Part shown: one piece after another, positions 24,304 to 32,896 of the stretch
How the letters are laid out: each line of letters starts with the position of its first letter
Position numbering within the stretch: the first letter of the stretch is position 1
Assembly (NCBI RefSeq): GCF_013294015.1
Contig: NZ_JABSNO010000002.1
Coordinates: forward strand, 62,001-126,000
DNA from: Frigoriflavimonas asaccharolytica
GTDB taxonomy: Bacteria; Bacteroidota; Bacteroidia; Flavobacteriales; Weeksellaceae
Length of the DNA: 64,000 bases
Reading direction: 5' to 3'
Made by a program: the position numbers and the translations under genes
Notes under the pieces: generated by a model
What the model saw: the letters and a program-made list of their open reading frames with translations, nothing else
Databases searched by the model: none
What the model was told of the DNA's origin: nothing

Positions 24304-25056
24304 ATGAAAGTCCTAATTGTAGACGATGAAGAAAAAGCCAGAGCGGTTCTAAAGACTTTATTACAGGAGAATTGCCCAGAAATAAATCAGATATTACAGG
24401 CAGAAGATTTAGATTCTGGAGTAGCCTTAATAAAATCTGAAAGACCAAATCTCGTGTTTTTAGATATAGAAATGCCAGAAAAATCTGGTCTTCAAATCTT
24501 AGAAGCATTCGAAAACGAGCCTATAGATTTCCAAATCATTTTCGTTACAGCTTACAATGAATTTGCCATAGAAGCATTCAAATTAAGCGCTGTAGATTAT
24601 CTATTGAAACCTATAGATATTTCAGAATTAAAGGCTGCATTTCAAAAAGCTTTACAACAAAAAGAGCAACAAAATATTACAAAAAATTTAGAAGATTTAC
24701 GCGCCTCATTTCAAAAAATATCCAAGCAAAAATTAGCATTAGAAGTACCAAGAGGAATGATCTTCGTGGATTATGATGATATTGTATATTTCGAAGCAGA
24801 TGGAATGTACACCACAGTTAGTCTTAAATCTCAACGAGATAAACTGATATGCAAACCATTAAAACATTTTGCAGAACAGATTGAAGGCAACCCAAATTTC
24901 TACAAACCGCACCGATCTTACATTATTAATATCAATTGCATCAAAGAATTCCACAAAAAAGACGGTGGCTACATCGTAATGGAAAACGACAAAGAAATTG
25001 CAATTTCCAGAGATAAAAAAGAAGAATTTTTCATGTTAATTCAGCAGGCATTTTGA
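24304..25056 (+). CDS. LytTR-family response regulator (system B)
   Basis: 250 residues. Receiver domain with D7-D8, phospho-acceptor D54 (VFLDIEMPEK) and DYLLKPIDISEL; then a Lys/Gln-rich linker and a LytTR domain (about 145-250) with LALEVPRGMIFVDYDD and PHRSYIININ. It is a close paralogue of the 9977-10723 regulator. It stands alone after a strong terminator and needs its own promoter, though no clear -7 box is visible. The presumed kinase is 18401-21364. The direct repeats of sites B1 and B2 differ from the A sites, as expected if the two LytTR domains read different words. Confidence 0.93.
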   Translation: MKVLIVDDEEKARAVLKTLLQENCPEINQILQAEDLDSGVALIKSERPNLVFLDIEMPEKSGLQILEAFENEPIDFQIIFVTAYNEFAIEAFKLSAVDYLLKPIDISELKAAFQKALQQKEQQNITKNLEDLRASFQKISKQKLALEVPRGMIFVDYDDIVYFEADGMYTTVSLKSQRDKLICKPLKHFAEQIEGNPNFYKPHRSYIININCIKEFHKKDGGYIVMENDKEIAISRDKKEEFFMLIQQAF

Positions 25057-25185
25057 ATTAAATATTTTAATCAGTAAGCAAGAATATCGTCGAAATTACA
25101 CAATTTAAAATGAAGATTTCATAATTAAAAACAAAATTTGGCTTTGCATGAAACGAATCCTAATTTTGAAATAAATAAATTTATT

Positions 25186-26001
25186 ATGAAAACAATATTG
25201 ATAACTGGAGCTGGATCTGGTTTGGGAAAAGGTACAGCAATCGGTTTAGCAAAAAAGGGTCATAACGTAATTGCAGGAGTTCATGTATGGGAGCAAAAAT
25301 CTCAACTTTTGCAAGAAATTAAAGATGCAGGTGTTGAAGAAAATGTCAAAATAATCAAGTTGAATATTCTGGATGATATGGATTGTCTACATGCCTATTC
25401 TTATGATATAGATATTTTAGTAAACAACGCTGGAATGGGACATTCTGGACCTGTTGCAGAAATGCCAGTTCATTTAATCCGTGAGGTGATGGAAACTAAT
25501 GTATTTTCTGCGCTAGAATTTTCCCAACCAATTATCAAAGAATTTGTGGAAAAAGGCAAAGGAAAAGTAATTTTCGTTTCTTCCATCGCTGGATTGACGA
25601 CGTCGCCTTTCCTCGGCGCATACAATGCATCCAAACATGCATTAGAAAGTATTGCACAAAGCATGAGAGATGAGCTTCATCCTTTTGGAGTAGATGTTGC
25701 AACCATCAATCCAGGTCCATTTGAAACAGGTTTTAATGATAGAATGTACGATACTTTCAACCAATGGCATGATGATGAATTGTATTTCACAGATAGAAAA
25801 ACTATAGAAGATGCCGCAGAGAAATTACTTGGAAATCAAATAGATCCTCAAATAATGATAGACGAAATGGTAGAGATTATTCCGCAAGATGTACATCCTT
25901 TTAGAAATGTTGTTCCTGCAAAAATGGCAGAAAATTGCCAGAAATACCAACAAGAGCAATATACATTAAACTGCAACGAAATATCTGAAAGCAAAAAGTA
26001 G
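25186..26001 (+). CDS. SDR-family NAD(P)-dependent oxidoreductase
   Basis: Classical short-chain dehydrogenase. The cofactor motif TGAGSGLGKG lies at residues 6-15, NNAGMGHSG follows, then the catalytic Ser in FVSSIAGL and the pair Tyr/Lys in YNASKHALE. The proline after the active site (NPGPFETGF) is also conserved. 271 residues from ATG 25186. A longer frame begins at TTG 25138, but the added 16 residues precede the normal Rossmann start and I reject them. Substrate unknown. A terminator follows. Confidence 0.92.
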   Translation: MKTILITGAGSGLGKGTAIGLAKKGHNVIAGVHVWEQKSQLLQEIKDAGVEENVKIIKLNILDDMDCLHAYSYDIDILVNNAGMGHSGPVAEMPVHLIREVMETNVFSALEFSQPIIKEFVEKGKGKVIFVSSIAGLTTSPFLGAYNASKHALESIAQSMRDELHPFGVDVATINPGPFETGFNDRMYDTFNQWHDDELYFTDRKTIEDAAEKLLGNQIDPQIMIDEMVEIIPQDVHPFRNVVPAKMAENCQKYQQEQYTLNCNEISESKK

Positions 26002-26028
26002 AATTTTAATCTCAATTAATTCAATTAC

Positions 26029-26077
26029 ATCCGCAAAATCTAGTGAAATATGTCATTAGTTTTTGCGGATTTTTTTT
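26029..26077 (+). terminator. Long intrinsic terminator of the SDR gene
   Basis: ATCCGCAAAA (26029-26038) pairs with TTTTGCGGAT (26061-26070). CTAGTGA and TCATTAG extend the stem around a 6-base loop, and seven T follow. The upstream ATG at 26050 for the next gene lies in this loop, which argues for the later start at 26104. Confidence 0.92.
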
Positions 26078-26103
26078 GGGAACTTTGTTTCAATCTTAAC
26101 GGT

Positions 26104-26649
26104 ATGAATGCACAAGAGTTTTTAAAAAAAATGCAGCAACAATCTCGCGAAATTTCAGATGCAGTTCGGAAATTACAATCTGAAAATCTGGAGAGATTAA
26201 TTTTTAAAAATGATGCAAATCAATGGAATATTTTAGAATGTGTAGAGCATTTAAATTTATATGCCCAATTTTACATTCCTCAATTTGAAGAACAATTATA
26301 TAATAATACTACAAAACCCAATGCTGATTTCAAAAGTGGAATTTTGGGAAGTTATTTCTGCAAAAGCATTTTACCAAAAGAAAATTTGAAAAAAATAAAA
26401 ACTTTTCAAAACAAAAATCCTCTCAATCACAAATTATCCATTTCTGTAATCGATGATTTTTTAAATTATCAAGATAGATTTGCGCTTGTGTTGGAAAACG
26501 CGGAAAAAGTAGATTTGAACAAGATAAAAATCAAAACAACTATTGCCTCTTTTATTAGAATTAATTTAGGAGATGCAATGCAATTTTATGTAAATCATAA
26601 CATCAGACATTTACACCAGATTTCAAATTTAATAAAGAATTTTCATTAA
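26104..26649 (+). CDS. DinB-like four-helix metal-dependent protein
   Basis: 181 residues from ATG 26104. It looks like a DinB_2/YfiT-type protein, a four-helix bundle that binds a metal ion through three His and often acts as a thiol- or metal-dependent hydrolase or transferase. WNILECVEHLNLY (about 44-56) carries the first His and HNIRHLHQISNL near the C-terminus carries the others. An upstream in-frame ATG (26050) lies within the terminator of the preceding gene and would add 18 residues not expected for the family. Confidence 0.78.
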   Translation: MNAQEFLKKMQQQSREISDAVRKLQSENLERLIFKNDANQWNILECVEHLNLYAQFYIPQFEEQLYNNTTKPNADFKSGILGSYFCKSILPKENLKKIKTFQNKNPLNHKLSISVIDDFLNYQDRFALVLENAEKVDLNKIKIKTTIASFIRINLGDAMQFYVNHNIRHLHQISNLIKNFH

Positions 26650-26691
26650 TATTAGCTCAGCTTTAATAAAATAATCAATTTAAAAATTTCA

Positions 26692-27414
26692 ATGAAACAT
26701 CAATATACAATTACAGGAATGACGTGCGGAAGTTGCGTAGCCAAAGTGAAAACCGCTTTGCTCAAAATTCCGGAAGTTCAAGAAGCGGAAGTTTCTAAAG
26801 AGAATGGAACCGCAGAAATTACCATGAGCAAACATATTTCTATTGCAGAATTTCAAAAGTCATTGCCAGAAAAATATACCATTTCTACAAATGACGAATT
26901 CAAATCTCATTCCGTAGAAATAAACAATAATTCGAACGAAAAATCTAAATTTGAACAATTGAAACCTTTGTTTTTAATATTATTGTATATCACAATCGGA
27001 AGCGTTTTGATGCACTATAAGCCTTGGAATTTTGGAGAATTTATGCTCACTTTTATGGGATTATTTTTCATAGTATTTAGTTTTTTCAAAATGTTGGACT
27101 TAAAAGGTTTTCCAGAATCTTTCCAAATGTATGATCCTTTGGCCCAGCAAATTCCTCTGTACGGTAAAATTTATCCTTTCTTGGAAGTAGCGTTAGGGTT
27201 AATGTTTTTGTTGAGGTTTGAAATTAATATTGCCTTAATTGCAACCATTATTATTTTAGGAATTACCACATTCGGCGTTACCAAAACCTTGTTGGACAAA
27301 AAATCTATTCGCTGTGCATGTTTAGGAACGGCGCTGAATTTACCAATGACAGAAGCGACGTTTATAGAAAACGCTTTGATGATTTGCATGGCAATCGCAA
27401 TGTTGTTGATGTAG
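26692..27414 (+). CDS. HMA domain fused to a MauE/DoxX-like membrane domain
   Basis: 240 residues. Residues 1-65 are a heavy-metal-associated ferredoxin-like domain with the metal-binding MTCGSC motif (residues 10-15). A short linker is followed by four predicted membrane spans (about 90-240). These include the MauE-like segment GKIYPFLEVALGLMFLL and a CACLG motif in the loop before the last span. Proteins of this kind in Bacteroidota are thought to move copper or another soft metal or thiol equivalents in the inner membrane; this is inferred from the family. It stands alone between DinB and a repeat-like gap. Confidence 0.85.
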   Translation: MKHQYTITGMTCGSCVAKVKTALLKIPEVQEAEVSKENGTAEITMSKHISIAEFQKSLPEKYTISTNDEFKSHSVEINNNSNEKSKFEQLKPLFLILLYITIGSVLMHYKPWNFGEFMLTFMGLFFIVFSFFKMLDLKGFPESFQMYDPLAQQIPLYGKIYPFLEVALGLMFLLRFEINIALIATIIILGITTFGVTKTLLDKKSIRCACLGTALNLPMTEATFIENALMICMAIAMLLM

Positions 27415-27419
27415 TTTTT

Positions 27420-27560
27420 GGCAGATTACGGGCTTTCCTTCCAAAATCCGCAGTTGTTTGCAGAGAAATAGCGGCATCTTTTTGTCTTTTTTTGAAGCCA
27501 AAAATCTACCACTATTTCTAGCTGCAACACCTTTGCGTGTTTTTCCTTCCAATCCCTATC
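27420..27560. repeat. Degenerate intergenic repeat-like sequence
   Basis: The 252-base gap 27415-27666 holds no convincing gene. It contains the words CCTTCCAAAATCCGC and CCTTCCAATCCC, and TTTTTTTGAAGCCAAAAA, which resemble parts of the elements at 49549-49733 and 53581-53712. I read it as a decayed member of that class. Confidence 0.3.
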
Positions 27561-27666
27561 TGAAACTTTCGCATTTTTCAAATGAATTTAATAATAGAAA
27601 TATACTTTCATTAATTTTTGAAAGTTCGGAAAGTTTAATTATATTTGTTGTATTATAAAAAAAATT

Positions 27667-27996
27667 ATGAGTGTTGTACAATTAAAATTGTTACGAATAT
27701 TAAATCTTATCGCTATCTGCATACCAATAATTATTGGGCTCTGTAGTTTTATCAATATCGATTATTTAGCAGGAGCATTAATTTCCACAATTTGTACAGG
27801 TATAATTCAAATTATTGTAGCAGTTTTATATTTTGCTTTTAATTCTAAAAGTAAAAGTATTTTAATTTATTTTTTTGGATTATTTCTATTTGTTTTTCTT
27901 GTACTTATAAATTTTTCAGATTATTCATTTTGGATACCAATTATCCTCTGTCTCTACCTTTCCTACATCATTCACATTAAAAAACACCACGCATGA
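27667..27996 (+). CDS. Small four-span membrane protein of unknown function
   Basis: 109 residues, almost all hydrophobic, with four predicted membrane spans (about 10-28, 35-56, 64-82, 86-104) and a short basic end (HIKKHHA). No known family. Its TGA overlaps the ATG of the next gene (ATGA), so the two are translationally coupled. Confidence 0.65.
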   Translation: MSVVQLKLLRILNLIAICIPIIIGLCSFINIDYLAGALISTICTGIIQIIVAVLYFAFNSKSKSILIYFFGLFLFVFLVLINFSDYSFWIPIILCLYLSYIIHIKKHHA

Positions 27997-28706
27997 GTTT
28001 CTTAAAAGCCCAATGGAAAAATTTAACTTTTATCAATTATATTATTGATCCGAAAATTCTGCAACCACACGTTCCAAAAGGAACGGAATTGGATTTCTAC
28101 AACGGAAATTGCTATGTAAGTGTAGTCGGTTTTTTATTTGAAGATGTAAAAATGCTCGGACTGAAAATTCCGTTTCATATCAATTTTGAAGAAGTGAATC
28201 TTCGCTTTTATGTAAAACGCTGGGAAAATAATGCGTGGAAACGTGGCGTAGTTTTCATCCAAGAAATTGTACCCAAATTTGCCCTCACTTTGGTTGCCAA
28301 TATTCTCTACAACGAACATTACAAAACCTTGCCCATGAAACATTCCATTCAATTGAATGAAAATTCCGGCGATTTTCAAGTTGAATGGAAAATACAAAAC
28401 AAATGGAATTCTATCTTCATTAAAACCGAAAATGAGCCCACAAAAATAGAACTAGATTCCGAAGAAGAATTTATAACAGAGCATTATTTCGGTTATACAA
28501 AAGTAAACGAAAATAAAACCTACGAATACGAAGTAAAACATCCAAGTTGGCAACAATTAAAAGTTTTGGAAATCAAATTAGATATAGATTTCACCGCAAA
28601 TTACGGAGCTGAATTTAATTTTTTAAAAGACGAAAAGCCAAGTTCGGTCATCTTTGCCATTGGATCCAAAGTGAGTATTGAAAATAAGCGGACATTGCGA
28701 AATTAG
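27993..28706 (+). CDS. DUF2071 (YqjF-like) family protein
   Basis: 237 residues. It matches the DUF2071/YqjF family, which has an acetoacetate-decarboxylase-like beta fold with no known reaction. AQWKNLTFINYIIDP, LQPHVPKGTELDFYNGNCYV and VNLRFYVKR are the usual signatures. It is coupled to the small membrane protein upstream through a 4-base overlap. A MITE-like repeat follows. Confidence 0.85.
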   Translation: MSFLKAQWKNLTFINYIIDPKILQPHVPKGTELDFYNGNCYVSVVGFLFEDVKMLGLKIPFHINFEEVNLRFYVKRWENNAWKRGVVFIQEIVPKFALTLVANILYNEHYKTLPMKHSIQLNENSGDFQVEWKIQNKWNSIFIKTENEPTKIELDSEEEFITEHYFGYTKVNENKTYEYEVKHPSWQQLKVLEIKLDIDFTANYGAEFNFLKDEKPSSVIFAIGSKVSIENKRTLRN

Positions 28707-28733
28707 GAAACGGTTGAATATAACACCAAAATA

Positions 28734-28877
28734 TTTTACCACATAAGTCACATTAGTTTAAGTTGAAAAATTTACTTTGAAAAGTTTGCATTAGTTCAGA
28801 AAATCAAAGATTTTCAACCCTGTGTTCTAAATGTTTTCAAAGTGGTAACTAAATCTTATGTGACTAATGTGGTAAAA
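28734..28877. repeat. MITE-like 144-bp element with long imperfect terminal inverted repeats
   Basis: Left end TTTTACCACATAAGTCACAT and right end (reverse complement) TTTTACCACATTAGTCACAT match at about 21 of 23 positions, and similarity extends inwards (TTTACTTTGAAAAG against CTTTTCAAAGT) to roughly 50 bases per arm. No coding frame. It fills most of the gap 28707-28982. Similar ACCACATAAGTCACAT sequences occur between genes in other Flavobacteriales (from memory). Confidence 0.7.
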
Positions 28878-28982
28878 AAATAGTCGAAATTCTGTCTATT
28901 TTTAATTTATTAGCACAAAATTTGCATTAAATTTTTCATCCGAAATTTCATTTAATTAAATTTCATTCCTACAAAAAAATAC

Positions 28983-30128
28983 ATGAGACAAGCCAATATA
29001 GATTATTCCAAAGGATTTACCTTTAGCAAACATATTCCCAAAGAGATTTCGCATTTTGATCGCGTTTTCGATATTTTCAAAGAACTGCTCACGCATACTT
29101 CTGGAGATATCGAGGAAGCATTTGAATGGTTGAATGAATTGGACGAGGAATACAACATCTTCAATGATGAATATTCTCTGGAAGATTTTGAAAACGATTT
29201 GAAAAAACGGGGTTACATCAAAGAAGAAATAGATCCCGAAAAAGAAGGAAATACCGGAACTGGAAAAGGGAAAAACGTTCTCACGGCAAAGCTAGAATCT
29301 GCTTTGAGAGAATACGCTTTGGATCAAATTTTTGGGAAACTGAAAAAAAGCGGCGCCGGAAATCATCAAACCAAAAAGATTGGAGTAGGAGATGAGCGAG
29401 ACGGAGAAAATAGAAATTTTCAATATGGAGACGATTTGTCTACTATCAACATGACGGAAAGTTTGAAAAATGCCCAAATCAACAATGGAATCAGTGATTT
29501 ACGACTCACAGAAGATGATTTAATTGTAGAAGAAAGCAAGCATAAAGCGCAAATGAGCACTGTTTTGATGATCGATATTTCGCATTCTATGATTTTATAC
29601 GGCGAAGATAGAATTACGCCCGCGAAAAAAGTAGCGATGGCTTTGGTAGAGTTGATCAAAAGAAAATATCCGAAAGATTCTATCGATATTATTGTTTTCG
29701 GAAATGAAGCGTGGCCAATAAAAATTAAAGATTTGCCTTATTTAAAGGTTGGTCCGTATCACACAAATACAGTTGCTGGTTTGGAATTGGCGATGGATAT
29801 TCTGCGAAGAAAGCGAAATACGAACAAGCAAATCTTCATGATTACCGATGGAAAGCCAAGTTGCATACAACTTCCGAGTGGAGAATTTTATATGAATAGC
29901 AATGGTTTAGACGATATGATTGTTACCCAATGTTTAAATAAAGCAGCACAGGCCAGAAAATTGAAAATTCCGATTACTACTTTTATGATTGCGCAAGATC
30001 CTTATTTAAGAAGGTTTGTAGAATTATTTACGGCTCAAAACAAAGGAAAAGCCTTTTTGACAGGACTTTCTGGTCTCGGAGAAATGATATTTGAGGATTA
30101 TGAGAAAAATAGAATTAAGAGAATTTAA
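28983..30128 (+). CDS. VWA (MIDAS) domain protein
   Basis: 381 residues, cytosolic, no signal peptide. The N-terminal ~170 residues are acidic and helical, with a Gly/Lys-rich linker (EGNTGTGKGKN). The C-terminal half is a von Willebrand A domain with a complete metal-ion site: DISHS (about 198-202), the Thr in HTNTVAGL and ITDGKPS. VWA proteins of this kind work with a hexameric AAA+ partner, as in the BchD/BchI and MoxR systems; the AAA+ gene follows 98 bases later in the same direction. The client is unknown. Confidence 0.88.
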   Translation: MRQANIDYSKGFTFSKHIPKEISHFDRVFDIFKELLTHTSGDIEEAFEWLNELDEEYNIFNDEYSLEDFENDLKKRGYIKEEIDPEKEGNTGTGKGKNVLTAKLESALREYALDQIFGKLKKSGAGNHQTKKIGVGDERDGENRNFQYGDDLSTINMTESLKNAQINNGISDLRLTEDDLIVEESKHKAQMSTVLMIDISHSMILYGEDRITPAKKVAMALVELIKRKYPKDSIDIIVFGNEAWPIKIKDLPYLKVGPYHTNTVAGLELAMDILRRKRNTNKQIFMITDGKPSCIQLPSGEFYMNSNGLDDMIVTQCLNKAAQARKLKIPITTFMIAQDPYLRRFVELFTAQNKGKAFLTGLSGLGEMIFEDYEKNRIKRI

Positions 30129-30131
30129 ACA

Positions 30132-30222
30132 AATTGTATAAAGTAAATTGTATAAAGTAAAATGTACTAAAATTACATTCTACTTTAGTCATTTACATTG
30201 TACATAATACATTTTACAAATA
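30132..30222. repeat. Short AT-rich direct repeats between the VWA and AAA+ genes
   Basis: ATTGTATAAAGTAA occurs twice in tandem (14-base period), followed by related words ending in ACATTGTACATAATACATTT. No hairpin with a T run is seen, so read-through into the AAA+ gene is possible. Confidence 0.45.
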
Positions 30223-30226
30223 AAAT

Positions 30227-31687
30227 ATGAAACAAGACATAACATTCAAAGAATTAAAAGATTCTGGATACACAGACAAATCCATTAGCCAAGAAATTCA
30301 GGCAAATTTAATTGAAAAAATAAAAAGCAAACAACCCGTTTTCGAAGGACTTTGGGGATATGAAGATACCGTAATTCCACAACTGAAAAAAGCCATTTTG
30401 GCAGGTCATCACATCAATCTTTTAGGTTTGCGTGGACAAGCAAAAACCAGAATTGCTAGAAGTATGGTGAATCTTCTAGACGAATATATGCCAATTGTGA
30501 AAGGTTCGGAAATTAATGACAGTCCATTTCAACCAATTTCTAAATATTCCAGAGATTTGTTGGCAGAAAATGGCGACGAAACCATGATTTCTTGGGTACA
30601 TAGAAATGATCGTTTCTTCGAGAAATTGGCAACACCAGATGTAAACGTGGCAGATTTAATAGGAGATATAGATCCTATAAAAGCAGCGACTTTAAAATTA
30701 CCTTATTCCGACGAAAGAGTTTTGCATTATGGCATGATTCCAAGAGCAAACCGTTGTATTTTCGTGTTGAATGAATTGCCAGATTTGCAAGCGAGAATTC
30801 AGGTTTCTTTGTTCAATATTTTGCAAGAAGGAGATATTCAAATTCGTGGTTTTCAGTTGAGAATGCCTTTGGATATTCAGTTTGTGTTTACGGCAAATCC
30901 GGAAGATTATACGAATAGAGGAAGCATCGTAACGCCTTTAAAAGATAGAATTGGGTCTCAGATTTTCACCCATTATCCAAAAACTATTGCACTTGCGAAA
31001 CAAATTACCGAGCAAGAAGCAAAAATTTCTGAAGCAGATGCAAAGGCAGTTAATGTGCCAGATTTAGCCAAAGATTTGCTAGAAGAAGTTGCGTTTGCCG
31101 CAAGAGATAGCGAATTTGTAGATGCAAAAAGCGGAGTAAGCGCAAGATTGACGATTTCTGCGATGGAAAATCTAATGGCAGCCGCAAAATTACGTTTGAT
31201 AGAATCTGGAGAAGAAAAAACAAGCATCCGTTTGGTAGATTTTATGTCAATAATCCCTTCTATCACTGGAAAAATTGAACTCGTTTATGAAGGCGAACAA
31301 GAAGGAGCAGATGAAGTTGCGAAGATTTTGATAGATCAAGCTGCGGTTACTTTGTTCGAAAGAAATTTTCCGCGAATTCCTAAATTAGAAAAAGCTGGAA
31401 GAGATAATGATTACACAGCGATTATTGATTGGTTTAATGAAAATTCTTTGGAACTGAATTTCACAGATTCTGACAAAGAATTTTATGCTAGTTTAGATAC
31501 CGTACAACCTTTGCAAGTTTTGGTAGATGAATATGCAGCAGATTATTCCAAAGAAGATAAGGATTTCTGTAAGGAATTAATTTTGTGGGCATTAACAATC
31601 GAAGATAAGCTAGATAAAGCCGAAACGACCAATTCCGCAAAATTTGCAATCGCTGGAATTGCGCCATATTTGGGTGGGAGGAATTAA
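30227..31687 (+). CDS. AAA+ ATPase of the magnesium-chelatase/MoxR type
   Basis: 486 residues. Walker A GLRGQAKTR (about 67-75), Walker B region CIFVLNELPDL (about 177-187), sensor 1 in FVFTANPEDYTNRGS, and the arginine-bearing LKDRIGSQI. The C-terminal 230 residues are a helical lid with ARLTISAMENL and acidic surface. This is the usual partner of VWA proteins such as the upstream gene. Together they probably form a remodelling or metal-insertion machine; the substrate cannot be told from the sequence. Confidence 0.9.
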   Translation: MKQDITFKELKDSGYTDKSISQEIQANLIEKIKSKQPVFEGLWGYEDTVIPQLKKAILAGHHINLLGLRGQAKTRIARSMVNLLDEYMPIVKGSEINDSPFQPISKYSRDLLAENGDETMISWVHRNDRFFEKLATPDVNVADLIGDIDPIKAATLKLPYSDERVLHYGMIPRANRCIFVLNELPDLQARIQVSLFNILQEGDIQIRGFQLRMPLDIQFVFTANPEDYTNRGSIVTPLKDRIGSQIFTHYPKTIALAKQITEQEAKISEADAKAVNVPDLAKDLLEEVAFAARDSEFVDAKSGVSARLTISAMENLMAAAKLRLIESGEEKTSIRLVDFMSIIPSITGKIELVYEGEQEGADEVAKILIDQAAVTLFERNFPRIPKLEKAGRDNDYTAIIDWFNENSLELNFTDSDKEFYASLDTVQPLQVLVDEYAADYSKEDKDFCKELILWALTIEDKLDKAETTNSAKFAIAGIAPYLGGRN

Positions 31688-31872
31688 AATAATATTTCAC
31701 CATAAAGTTTGGCGAATGGATTAAAAGCATTACGAAAATCTATCGATTTTTTCAATGAGTGTAAAAAAATCCTTGTAAAATCTTTTTGTTTTTAATCTTT
31801 CACAAAATCAATCAGCTGAAAATTTAGCAAGCAGAATTTTATTTATTATAAATAAAAATCCCTAAATATTTT

Positions 31873-31915
31873 AAACTTCCATAAAATCTAATCGGTTTTG
31901 TGGAAGTTTTTTTTT
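31873..31915 (+). terminator. Intrinsic terminator between the AAA+ and YARHG genes
   Basis: AAACTTCCATAAAA (31873-31886) pairs with TTTTGTGGAAGTTT (31896-31909) with one G-T pair, then a T run. It lies 185 bases after the AAA+ stop; 31688-31872 holds no gene or repeat that I can see. Confidence 0.88.
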
Positions 31916-31963
31916 ATTTAAATTTGAAAAGCATTAATTACTATATTAAATCAAATTAAGACC

Positions 31964-32896
31964 ATGAAGAATATTATATTCAGCTTTGCTTTGGCAACAC
32001 TTTTTCTAAGTTGCGACACCAAAATTAAAAATTCTGAAACACAAGTAAAGGAGGAAAGTGGCACTGAAATATCAGGTGACCCAATTCCCGCTGTAAATGG
32101 AGCAACAGAAAATGATGAGGTGATTGGTTCATGGATTGGATATTTTGAACAGGACGAAGATGATTCTGAAAAGCAAAAACATTTGAATGTTGATGAAAAT
32201 TATGCTTGGAACAGAGAAAACAAAATAAATTTATCTATCGATCAAATAAATGATGGTCAAGTTATTGGTCATAGCGTAGTTGCAGGTAACAACAGACCAT
32301 TCAAAGGTTTAATTTCAGATGGTCAATTTTCTGTGAAAGAACCAGGTGATAATAAATATGATGGCGAATTTAATTTTGAAATAGAAGAAAATAAGCTGGT
32401 CGGAACTTGGAAGGCGTTCAAAAAAATTGATATTCCGAAGAGAAAATATACTTTAGAAAAGAAAACTTTTGCTTACGATCCAGATCAAATGCTAGAGAAA
32501 GCCAAAGCCTATGTCAATTGGAATAAATTCATCAAAGATAAATCTATGGAAGAAATAGATGAAGGTGTTTTTGAAGAATGGATAACGGCAACTTTTTCTT
32601 CGGCAACAGATAAAATATATCAAATAAATGCTTCTAATATATTATTAACGAAAAAAGAAGTAGAAAATTTAAAAAAAGGAGATTTGATCATCATTAGAAA
32701 TACCATCTATGCGAGACACGGATATTCTTTCAAAGACAGACCATTGCGCGTTTTTTTGGATGCACAACCTTGGTATATTCCAATTAATAATGATATAAAA
32801 TCTGATTTTACAGAAACTGAAAAGGAAAACATTAAATTACTTTTGCGTTACGAAAAAAATGCGAAAGAATTTTACGATTATTTTGGAAGAGGATAA
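31964..32896 (+). CDS. YARHG-domain lipoprotein
   Basis: 310 residues. Lipoprotein signal with Cys at residue 17 (LATLFLSCDTK). A low-complexity linker is followed by a beta-rich middle part (about 50-165, starting VIGSWIGYFEQ, with ISDGQFSVKEPGDNKYDG) and a C-terminal YARHG domain (about 240-310) with the name-giving RNTIYARHGYSF and DAQPWYIP. YARHG is an extracellular domain, proposed to bind peptidoglycan. The next gene's ATG begins directly after this stop codon, so they form an operon. Confidence 0.88.
   Translation: MKNIIFSFALATLFLSCDTKIKNSETQVKEESGTEISGDPIPAVNGATENDEVIGSWIGYFEQDEDDSEKQKHLNVDENYAWNRENKINLSIDQINDGQVIGHSVVAGNNRPFKGLISDGQFSVKEPGDNKYDGEFNFEIEENKLVGTWKAFKKIDIPKRKYTLEKKTFAYDPDQMLEKAKAYVNWNKFIKDKSMEEIDEGVFEEWITATFSSATDKIYQINASNILLTKKEVENLKKGDLIIIRNTIYARHGYSFKDRPLRVFLDAQPWYIPINNDIKSDFTETEKENIKLLLRYEKNAKEFYDYFGRG

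Noticed and set aside
25138-25185. Upstream TTG start for the SDR gene
   Set aside because: The extra 16 residues precede the usual SDR start; ATG 25186 gives the Rossmann strand directly.
26050-26103. Upstream ATG for the DinB-like gene
   Set aside because: It lies inside the loop and stem of the preceding terminator and adds residues not expected for the family.
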